Shown here one piece after another: positions 54,535 through 64,000 of a stretch of DNA of 64,000 nucleotides (its first letter is position 1; each line of letters opens with the position of its first letter). The notes under the pieces are model-generated. The model was not told the origin of the DNA. It made no database searches and was given only the letters and a program-made list of their open reading frames with translations. The DNA lies in NCBI GenBank assembly GCA_963971575.1, contig OZ020616.1, positions 17,205,575-17,269,574 of the forward strand. Direction: 5' to 3'. The stretch comes from Liopterus haemorrhoidalis. Taxonomy: Eukaryota; Arthropoda; Insecta; Coleoptera; Dytiscidae. A program made the translations under genes and the position numbers.

Positions 54535-54818
54535 ATGGATAACTGGTTAAAACCGGTGTTGGGGCGGCGAGTGGTATGGCCCGTGTGGCCAAATGGTGCG
54601 CCCGTACCGGCTAGATGTTCGGCCTGCCAACTCGAAGAACCAGTGCCCCTTTGGATGTTCGCCGGGCACAGAGCGAATGGACTGTTGATGAAGGATCGGT
54701 GCTGGTGGATGATCTTGGTACACCGCAGCAAATACCACGAAGCTCAGATGTAAATAACTCTTTAGACGAGGTCTGCCTGGCAATAAAACCACGTAGAGAC
54801 GTTGCGGTTGTAAAATGA
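54535..54818 (+). other. GC-rich segment with overlapping open frames, unidentified
   Basis: About 280 bp of much higher GC than its surroundings, open in several frames at once. The + frame 54615-54818 (MFGLPTRRTSAPLDVRRAQS...) and 54535-54753 (MDNWLKPVLGRRVVWPVWPN...) both start with ATG, and the - frames are open too. I do not recognise a protein. It may be a fragment of an exon, a retroelement or a transferred piece. Confidence 0.3.
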
Positions 54819-55022
54819 TTTTAAAAAGAATAAATATTAGATGCTGCTCTGAGACTTAAAGCTAATTACTTATCTTTGTTGTTGCCTAGAAGTCTAGAAG
54901 ATCAGAAACGGTACTGAAATCTTTATTTAATGAAGAAATACACAAATGCAGATACAGAGACCCAAAAAATCTATAATATATTAATTTTATTGCCAGAAAA
55001 CAGAATTAACATAATTATTTAC

Positions 55023-55122
55023 ACTAGCGTCACAATACATAACAAACGACTGTATTGTTTGGAACAATGCAATTGTTTGTTACGTCGTGTGACGTAACTG
55101 CGTTGGTTCGCCGACGCTAGTA
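55023..55122. mobile_element. 100-bp MITE with ACTAGCGTC ends
   Basis: ACTAGCGTC at 55024 is mirrored by GACGCTAGT ending at 55121. Inner caatacataacaaacgac and tttgttacgtcgtgtgacg also partly pair. TSD not resolved. Confidence 0.45.
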
Positions 55123-55130
55123 TACAATAT

Positions 55131-55955
<825 letters not shown>

Positions 55956-56449
55956 AAAATTGACAAGAGTAACAAATAAACAAAATTTCATGGCTAGCTT
56001 AAAAAACAAAAAAACAATATATAATAATAATTTATAGGATAGCCATGTAGTGAGTTGCTAGAAATAGCGTTGTCCAAGCAACCGGTATTGAATACTTCTA
56101 CTTTCATTTTTGTTCTTGAACAAAAGACGTTTGATTTTCATTTGTGCATGTCAACTGATATTTTCAGATATAAATATAAAAGATATTGTGTGCCTTTTTT
56201 CAAACAAATTGGGATTTTTTTTATTCAGAATTAGGCACAATGTTTTGGGACTAAAATACTGAACAATTCTTATAAATAAAGTTTTTGTCTAAAACTCATA
56301 GTAGAGATAGAATATGCCATGGAAAATTTAACATGGGAAAGTTCTATGCTGCAAGTCGGTATAGGTTCCATATGTCCTTACATACGGTATCTATATTATG
56401 TCGCCGAAAAAACGTTTTCGCAAATTTAATGAGAATTTGCAGAAAGAAT
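55956..56449. other. No gene seen
   Basis: AT-rich; the 61-codon frame at 56285 has no supporting features. Confidence 0.3.
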
Positions 56450-57308
56450 ATCTGTTTTTATGCATTTTAATTCGAATGCCTAATACCATTATTTAAGTTT
56501 CTAAATATGTGCAGTATTGTTTTTATATAGCAAGGTTCATTAAGATTTTGAAAATTGCGCCTATGGCTCACATTGATTGCTTAAATCATAAGCCCCGCCC
56601 TCTGCTTTCGTATTCATCAAACATAGAATTAAATTATAATTTCAACACTTCCCACTGGTTATTAAATTTACGCTTTTAAAAATTAAATGCAACATTTACC
56701 AAAATATAACTAGAATTTTGACATAATAATTTAAACAAAATAAAAATGCAAAAAAAAACAGAAAAATTTAAATTGACAGGAATTGAACTGTAGTTTGCAA
56801 ATAAGGAAGCGACGACACAACGCACTACGCTACGAGCGCTTACTTATCTACTGTGTTACATAGCGAATTAAATATTAACAAAATATTTTAGTTAAAAACA
56901 CAAAAAATGCGTTATTTTCCGAAAACATAATCTGATCAAACATTCCTGTTGTACTATTCCGGTTCACATTTATGAACTTTACTTTTACACACTTTTGCAA
57001 AAATCGAGTCTAAATAGTTTATTTTGCAAAAATAAAATTTTGATCGTTTATCCACGTTCTAAGGGCTTTCATTTGATACCCTATTCAGAATTTTAAAAAA
57101 ATATGTTTGTTTTTTCGATGAGCACCTATTTGTTTATGTTTTTAGATGTTTTAGTAATTTTCCTATGTGCGGGTCAAAGAGTAGTATAAGCATGCCAAAT
57201 TTCCACTCTCTAGGTTTAGCCGTTTGGCTACAATTTTTACCGAACAGACAGGCAGACGACAAAATGACGGTATAAGGGTTTTTTGGTCATACCTACAAAA
57301 TCCTAAAA
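56450..57308 (-). mobile_element. Family A microsatellite element, palindrome end missing
   Basis: Matches the 16300-17339 copy from ttcgaatgcctaataccatt through caatttaaacatagaatta-type block, tRNA-like module, gttattttccgaaaacataa, gatcaaacattcctgttgta and ccaaatttccactctctagg to ggtcatacctacaaaatcc. The (GACA)n is reduced to gaacagacaggcagacgac. Confidence 0.7.
56781..56845 (-). repeat. tRNA-like module in family A copy
   Basis: On the - strand: GTAGCGTAGTGCGTTGTGTC (A-box region) and CAGTTCAATTCCTGTCAA (B-box region); close to the 16727 copy. Confidence 0.5.
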
Positions 57309-57780
57309 ATGGTTAGTAGATACTTTTATTGGGAGGGGGTATTACATTCGTAATAAGCAGCCTTAATAATTTGTCTTCTCAATATAAATGCGCCTTGTAA
57401 GAATATCTGTTCCAGGCGCCAAAATATAACCGCACGGCCCTGTATTACCTCACTCAGTACTTCGTACAAGTTTCTTATACAAAACTAACATTCTGAAATA
57501 AAATTAATAGCAACTTATAAATCAAGATTTGGTTTTTCCTACCTAATAGATTATTTTTAATTGTAAAAAACTTGTATGTAATTGTAAATAAACAAATTAT
57601 AATGCCATCTTGTAAATTAATCGATATATATATATTTGAGTCGTAGGTTCTAAACAATAATCATGTTGAAAAAAATGTTGACACATATCTACACAAAACT
57701 ATGAAAACATAAAAGTTAATTGAAACCCACAAATATACTTAAAAAATTACAAAACAATGTTGTCTGATACCTCGGAACTG
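57309..57780. other. No gene seen
   Basis: AT-rich sequence with a short (ta)n near 57624; nothing supported. Confidence 0.3.
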
Positions 57781-58258
57781 ACATAACGGAAGGTTTTGTG
57801 TTTGCGTGTCAGGATGCTGTTATAAATACTTTGGCGTACAGGGCCCTAATATTCCAAATGGCGGAGTTCGCACTCTGTACGTTGTACCACTACCATCCTA
57901 AAACCATTTTGCACATTCTGTCTGCTCTCTGCTACACGCAGCACCGAGCTACGTGTCTCGACATAATGCCACTCTCCGCGTGCTCTACTACCGGAGTAGT
58001 CTTAGACAATACCGGTTATACCGTACGTTCCTTCTGACTGAATGATTCGTACGTGAATTCTGACTGAATCGGTGGTGGAAAATTCCAAGTGCCGCATTTA
58101 TTGGAATTATTCCTTCCCCACCTCGAGGTTACTGACTGCCAATTAGCCGGACATAACCCTCCTGGATATCGAGACCAAACAGATGTTTGTGATTGTCTTG
58201 AATTCTCAAGTCCAGCTGAGATGAATATCTCTCTCAAGGAGGAGGAACAGAGGTCTAA
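57781..58258. other. GC-balanced region, coding status unknown
   Basis: 57790-58255 and its continuation after the MITE at 58726-59060 are GC-balanced. The - strand in the second part reads DQRGGRGFAGGNGLDFPSIG, GFYTIQNINYQDYKLNF and FLPWIQLSTLGQ without stops, then runs into the MITE and continues in the first part with interruptions. This looks like a decayed coding sequence split by the MITE, but I cannot name it. Confidence 0.35.
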
Positions 58259-58725
58259 GGCCCAGTTGCACAGTAACCGCTTAAGTTTTTATTTAGGCTT
58301 AAGTTTTAGTTTATGGTTTAGTTGTTGCACAGTTTTAGTTTTTGGTTTAAACTTAAGCTTAAATAGGAAAATACTTAAGCGGTAGATTGGTTTTGTTTAA
58401 CCAAAATAAGCTGTCAGATTGCTGCAGATTTTTGGTTATCTGTCATATTAAAATGGATAAAATTAATTTGGTTGAAGTGAATGAGGAATATGATGATGAT
58501 TATGAGGAAATGTTATACATTAATTTATTTATTCGCCCTCGCCGCACTCCCGTCTATAGGCATCGGTTTGATAATTTGAACTTGATTAATTTACCATATC
58601 AGTTGGCTTAGCTAAGTATTTTTTTATTTTTGACTGTGCAACATCTGACACTTAAGTATTTGGTTTAAGCTGAAGCTTAAGGTTTAGCTAAACTAATACT
58701 TAAGCGGTAACTGTGCAACTGGGCC
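58259..58725 (+). mobile_element. PIF/Harbinger-like MITE with residual ORF
   Basis: Ends GGCCCAGTTGCACAGTAACC and GCTTAAG, with perfect complement on the right (cttaagcggtaactgtgcaa, ctgggcc). Flanks are ctaa and ttag. An open frame at 58453-58611 (MDKINLVEVNEEYDDDYEEM, then RPRRTPVYRHRFDNLN) resembles the acidic N-terminus of some Harbinger transposases and is probably its residue. Many ttaag/cttaa motifs fill both subterminal regions. Confidence 0.7.
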
Positions 58726-60289
58726 TTAGTATATGGATCTCTTGTCCGAGCGTAGAAAGCTGAATCCAGGGTAGAAAGTTAAGCTTATAGTCCTGATAGT
58801 TGATGTTTTGGATGGTATAAAAGCCTCCTATCGATGGAAAATCGAGCCCATTCCCGCCTGCAAATCCTCTGCCACCTCTTTGATCTGCAGGATGTAGTAA
58901 GCAGTGCTGCTCGGGTCACTCCGAATTGTGTGGACACTGGATCTGGCGTAATATCCGAGTCTGCATATTGGGATGCAGCCGTGTGTATTTAGCTCCACTA
59001 GTTTCAAGTATGACGCGGCTCAAAAGATTGCTGAAGTTTGCGATTAGTTGACGCTTGTCAAAACCTGACAAACCTCGAAACTCCTCGAAAAACGTGCAAA
59101 AATAGTTTCTTATAAATATCTCCGTTCCATTGCAAAATTAGAAAAAAATACATCTATACTGAATTAAATAAAAATAAATTTTCTATAATATAGCTTTCAT
59201 ATGTTTTTTATGGGATGAATGGTTACGCTACTAGAGCACCGCAAAATTGTTAGATTTTTCGAAATCATGGAAATAGCTATTTATGCACCAATGGTGTTTC
59301 TAAGATGTTTACGCCCGGACAGTGACGTAATACAATCCGAGGGCCTCTGGCCCGAGTGGTGGATGTCGTTCGATGGGCGTAATCATCCAGTAACGCCAAT
59401 GGTGCATACAAGATTTTATTTTTCAAATAAAATAAAAAGTTAAAATTAACAGATCTGGTAGCCTATTACAGTAAACATGCATTTATAGACAAAAATTCAA
59501 ATGATTTTGTTTAATCGTTTAATGAATAAGAATTGATATTAAAATTAAAATAGATCTGCAAGAATTGCCCGAATATATCAACATAAATGCACAAAAAGCT
59601 ACAAAAAGATTGTTGCCAATTAAATCAAAACAAATATAAAAAAGAATATGAAACCTTTAGACTATAGCAATAAAAAAATAAGGTGCCGGCCGTAAATGAG
59701 ACTGTACTGTTGACTTATTTTCAAGAATTGGTTAGTTAAACATTTTTCACATATTTGGATACGTCAGGTTATTGATTTCTCAATTTTAGTAAGTTCTGAT
59801 GTTTATAAGTACTAAGATAAAATTAGTTATTATTTATTCGATACATCTTTTATTAGAACGGAAAAAATGAGGGCGTATAGGTCTAATGAGCGGGCGTTAT
59901 GGATCCATTACGCTCGCTGATTATGCCCGGTTGTTATGCATATGTTTAAATATCTCGTATTCTAGGCATTATGACCAAATACTAGCATAGTGAAAAATAA
60001 ATGTACTTTTCGGTTCAATTAACACAAAAATATTATTATAACTTCAATACTCAATAATTTTCCAAAATATACGATTATTTTTAACATTTTTTTGTTTGTT
60101 GCGTTGTGAAATATATTTTAAATATAATTGATAGCTATCTTGAATAATATAACACTGTCAAATCAGTCCGGCCAACCGCTACATTCACATACTATTTTCA
60201 ACTTGCTAATTTAACTCGTTCTCTAACCTTTATGAAATTTGTGTTTTAATACACTATTTTTTCCATGACAAGAAATAGCATCAACGAAA
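58726..60289. other. No assignable gene
   Basis: 58726-59060 is discussed with 57781-58258. The + frame 59219-59443 (MVTLLEHRKIVRFFEIMEIA...) includes a GC-rich patch (ctctggcccgagtggtggat) with no recognised motif. From 59450 to 60290 it is AT-rich. Confidence 0.3.
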
Positions 60290-60920
60290 AACTAATCTGA
60301 TCCAAATTCACGTTGAACTGTTTTGGTGCCTATTATTGTACATTATTGACAAAAGCGTGGGACAAAATTATTGACATTTTTAGCGAAAATCGCGTAATAT
60401 TCGTCTTTTACAAAAAAAAAAAATATATTCGTTTATGTCGAGGATTTATTTAATACCATATTCAAATATTTTAAAAAATATTTATTTCTTCGTTAAATAC
60501 AAAATATTATATTCATACCAAATTTCAACTCTCCAATTCTAGCTGTGTCAACATATTTTTTTACCGTATAGACCAGGGGTGTCCATACTATGGCCGTGGA
60601 AATATTAAAAAAAGTTTACTTACATAAAAACAACAATTTAAAAATTATCAAAAAATCGTAAAATAAAACATAACTATAACTAAATAATTATTAATTTTAT
60701 TATTTTTATTAATAATATCACCTTTATTAAGCTTGTTTTAAAATCAAGCGCCAAGAACCCATCTGAATTCAAGTTGTCTGGCCCGCTATTTATTTAAAGT
60801 TTGGAAACCCCTGGTATAGACAGACATGTGAATGCCGGTATAAGGGTTTTATGGTCATCCTTACAAAACTCTAAAAATGAAGGATGTGAAGTGTAAGTTC
60901 TCACATATTTCAAAGTTTCG
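60290..60920 (-). mobile_element. Family A-related element with nested hAT MITE
   Basis: Ctgatccaaattcacgttga, a gtgggacaaaattattgac block, accaaatttcaactctccaa, then the insertion, then gacagacatgtgaatgccgg, aagggttttatggtcatcc and ttacaaaactctaaaaa. A separate palindrome gtgtaagttctcacat at 60891 belongs to another family A terminus starting there. Confidence 0.6.
60574..60813. mobile_element. hAT MITE (240 bp) with perfect TSD
   Basis: Ends CAGGGGTGTCCATACTATGG and the complement of AAGTTTGGAAACCCCTG; identical TSD gtatagac at 60566-60573 and 60814-60821. Confidence 0.9.
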
Positions 60921-61042
60921 TAGGTATATATTATTGAGAACTAACACGCTCGGATACACAGTCTGGTGGTAAAATATTGTACTAGGCACCTGTAGTACTG
61001 TTTGAACTTATTACATATGTTCTAGTGTTGATTTTTTGTTAG

Positions 61043-61285
61043 AATGTCGATAGAAGTTGTGAAAAACTGTAAAAGTAGCACAAATTGTAGTGTTTTTGGC
61101 TGTCATTCAAGACGGGGCAAAGATAGGCATCTTAGTTTTTTCTTTTCTTAAGAAAAATGGAGGGAAAGTTAATATTAAGTCCAGATTGGAAAATATTTAG
61201 TTATCGACAGGAGGAAGGCACGGGAATATATTTTGAGTTAAAAAGTAACTGATACTATGCGAGTTTGTTCATTACATTGTCGCAG
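61043..61285 (+). pseudogene. THAP zinc-finger remnant
   Basis: ATG at 61043 opens MSIEVVKNCKSSTNCSVFGC and HSRRGKDRHLSFFF. In shifted frames a SPDWKIFSYRQEEG stretch follows, then VCSLHC near 61280. The THAP plan is C..C, about 35-50 residues with a central W and P, then C..H. Here the first Cys pair and the VCS.H-like end are visible but the last His is Cys and a stop and frameshift intervene. THAP domains occur in P-type transposases and host regulators; this piece is too short to decide. Confidence 0.5.
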
Positions 61286-61289
61286 AAAA

Positions 61290-62642
61290 ACTAAACTGCA
61301 CTAATATATTAATAATAATAGCTAATAATATTAGCTGCTTCTGTCCAACTAAAACTAATTTTATTTCATGAGGCAATGAACATAATGCACTTGTTTATAA
61401 ACATAATCCATATATTGTAAATTCAGATGACCGACACTCAGATGTACTACATAAAATTACAATACACCTGCTCAACTACAAATTACACTTCAATAAATTT
61501 ACTGAAATTAAAATTTAAATACTGTAATTTGATGTCCACCTTCTGTTATACACCTCAATACATGTGTAGCGCGTAAAAATTAAAAAATATCTCAAATATT
61601 TACTGGCATTTTCATAAAATTAAAATATACTGTGCTTAAATTAACTTGTTCGCTGTTAGCATATTGACAGCTGAATACTAGACACGACAGCCATATTGCC
61701 TTGAAGTACAGCGCCGCCAACGGTAATGTCACTTCTCAATTGGTTATTTTGTTCAATATCCTATTAAAATGAAGAAACTTTTATTTAATTTTTCTTCCGG
61801 AATATAATACATATACTTACGAACAAGGTAAAATTGTAATATACTGACACGTGTTTTATAATAACCGCATTATATGCACTTTACTGTACACGTGTACATT
61901 CGTCTAATGCATTTTATTATTGTGTATTGTAAACGCATTTATGACTTGTTAAATAAATAAAAAAACTATGCGGCAACATTTGATTTCGTGACTGATAAAT
62001 TTATATGGAACATAGAGCTATTAATAGTAAATTAACACCCGTTTTATATTTTCAGAGCAAAAATTGATGTGAAATGTGAATTTTCACACTATTGACAAAT
62101 CGTCGGTTTCTAATAAGCAGAGACGTAACGAGTACTTTTGTCGATTAAAGAAAACTGCGCCGTAATTGAAGTAATGTATCATTTTCATTGTGGTGTTGGA
62201 AGCGTGGTACAAGAAATTCAACCAATAGGATCGCTCTATTTTGAAAAAACTCGTACCATGGTGTCGTAGGCGCGGTGTTACAATCTCGGTGTCGCAAGTT
62301 CAGAAATTTCAACTCTAGCGCTGGCCGGTGCGTCCAAACCATAGAAACCGATATATTTTTTCGGAATGGTGAGATCTTTAGCGAGACATTTATATTGATT
62401 TTCTAAAAAAAAAATAAAAAAACGTAAATTGATGTAGCGAAATAGCGATTTTTACAATGTTGTCGGCAGTCATAAAGTTTATTATTATGGATTCGGTTTC
62501 AAATATCTGGTCTGTAGAAATGTCATGCAGTGGGTATACTAATAATACACCCCCAAACAGAGGCCAACAGAATCTTCATTCTAAACTGCGATGTCAAGTA
62601 AAAAAGATTGTGTATTAAATTCTTTTCTTGTAATTGAAGTAA
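61290..62642. other. No gene; one family A palindrome
   Basis: AT-rich. Contains the palindrome tgtgaattttcaca within GAAATGTGAATTTTCACACT (62070-62089), with the neighbouring family A sequence missing. The frame 62145-62342 (- strand) has no motif. Confidence 0.35.
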
Positions 62643-63379
62643 CTGTTTGTGTTTTTTGTGTCTCATTTTTAGCAACAAGTTAAAATAATCTCCTGTTGCT
62701 TTCTGTTTCTATGTATATATGGGACGTACCCACCATCGCTTTTCTTCATATCTAAGTCTAAATATGCATAAAAAAGAGCTAGACGTCTCCTTCGATTTGA
62801 CGACATATTTAATGAAACTGAATAACCGTTTACTCCAAATACTTGTATAAACTTTTAGGTTAGATTTAGGTTAGATACAAATGTTGTCAAATCCGAAATT
62901 GCACACTTATGACGCCTCCAATACCACCATGAAATTCGAACTTATAAATATAACACCACGCTTCTCACCCCTGTCGCGCCTTTGACACTACCATGAAAAT
63001 GATGCATAACTGTCTGTGTTTTTTGTGTCTCGTTTCTTGCAACAAGTTAAAATAATCTCCCTGTTGCCTTCTGTTTCTATGTATATATGGGACGTACCCA
63101 CCATCGCTTTTCTTCATATCGCAATAAGTCTAAATATGCATAAAAAAGAGCTAGACGTCTCCTGCGATTTGACGACATATTTAATGAAATTGAATAACCG
63201 TTTGCTCCAAACACTTGTATAAACTTTTAGGTTAGATTTGGGTTAGATACAAATGTTGTTAAAACCGAAAACATGCACTTATAACGCCTCCAACCCCACC
63301 ATGAAATTCGAACTTGCAAATATAACACAACGCCTCTCACCCCTGTCGCGCCTTTGATACTACCATGAAAATGATGCAT
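62643..63379 (+). repeat. Direct tandem duplication, two 368-bp units
   Basis: Units at 62643-63010 and 63011-63379 share about 93% identity: tgtgttttttgtgtctc, caacaagttaaaataatctc, ccaccatcgcttttcttcat, gagctagacgtctcc, acgcctccaa and ctacc atgaaaatgatgcata occur in the same order. The second unit has an extra gcaata at about 63121. No protein recognised; the 68-codon frame in unit 2 is disrupted in unit 1. Confidence 0.9.
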
Positions 63380-63546
63380 AAAAGTCATCACTTTTAAAAT
63401 GTACTTATGAGGATCTTTGACTAATTTAGAAATTTAAACAATTTAAAATAATGTATAGTATAGAAATGTTTATTTTATTGCCTTTCGGCCTAAAATCTAC
63501 ATCAATAATACATAGTGTATAGTATGCCATATCCTTTTATTTAGAA

Positions 63547-64000
63547 CTAGCTGAAAACCCGTGCTTCGCTACGGTATATTGATGGTCTCATTGGCATAAA
63601 ATCCGCAGTTTGTTTTTATATTTGTGTATGGGTAACCTTTGTAACAAAAAATCTAGTCGATATCTCATCTGTCCTAAGAGTTATTGAGGAATCCGTGAAA
63701 AAACATTTTACTCCTTTTCACCAGATAGGGGTCGAACTTGAAAAAATCCTTCCTTAGTGGGTTCTTACGTCATACTGAAAAATATACTCTCCGAGTTTTT
63801 TATTTCTAATAAAAAAATACCCTTTAGGAGTGAAAGAAAACTGTCAAAACACATATATGCCAAAATGGAATGTTATAACTCAACAACCGCTGGAAATACA
63901 AAGGGTTCTATAATTCACCCCGAATGTAGATTCACCTCTTTAGGGGTTGATTAAGATAAAATCCTGAAATAAATTTTTCGGCATTTGTATGGGAATCTTT
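63547..64000 (-). mobile_element. Helitron 3' end, inverted, running off the window
   Basis: On the - strand it ends TACCGTAGCGAAGCACGG, gttttcagCTAG with T following, matching the 47987-50959 Helitron. Upstream units (ccttagtgggttcttacgtc, aggggttgattaagataaaa on the + strand) match its repeated interior. The 5' end lies outside the window. Confidence 0.85.

Overview
This is a gene-poor, AT-rich, transposon-packed stretch of an arthropod genome, most probably an insect. The evidence is spliced coding exons with GT..AG introns, several mariner, hAT and PIF/Harbinger transposase relics of insect type, Helitrons, truncated LINEs with simple-sequence tails, and a tRNA-derived SINE. Nothing bacterial or organellar is visible. 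All assignments come from reading motifs, terminal repeats and target-site duplications (TSDs); no database search was possible.

Two host-like genes can be assembled from consistent splice phases. The first (5445-12828, + strand, four coding exons) encodes a predicted 171-residue secreted protein of unknown family. Its introns are filled with a mariner, MITEs and a LINE, and the splice acceptor of its second coding exon sits 20 nt after a transposon terminal palindrome. The second (26601-27166, + strand, three exons) encodes a predicted 151-residue protein with one hydrophobic segment.

Region by region: 1-5400 holds a LINE 3' end, a mariner split by a hAT MITE, and a 1.49-kb transposon with long inverted repeats that carries a conserved-looking WWVG...FMHPRGP domain. 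5.4-12.8 kb is the first gene with its repeat-filled introns. 13.7-18.6 kb holds two PIF/Harbinger relics, one keeping the classic pair of a Myb/SANT-like gene and a divergent transposase gene. 18.6-20.5 kb is a LINE interrupted by a mariner-like transposase (348 codons) with DD41D spacing. 21.6-25 kb is LINEs plus a microsatellite element with a nested Harbinger MITE. 26.6-27.2 kb is the second gene. 27-36 kb is a nest of MITEs. 36-38 kb is a hAT relic of the ZMYM/DUF4371 type. 39.7-42.5 kb is a multi-level nest. 46-51 kb is a second mariner and a 2.97-kb Helitron. 51.6-57.3 kb has further microsatellite elements, including a tetranucleotide array of about 285 bp. The last 7 kb holds MITEs, a THAP-like remnant, a 368-bp tandem duplication and an inverted Helitron end.

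The recurring theme is two abundant non-autonomous families, called A and B here. Both carry (GTCT)n arrays and end in short palindromes, as Helentron-associated (HINE/DINE-1-like) elements do. Family A also carries a tRNA-like module with A and B boxes at the same internal place in each copy. At least twelve CAG...CTG elements with 8-bp TSDs (hAT type) are inserted into these and other repeats, which gives a readable order of insertion events.
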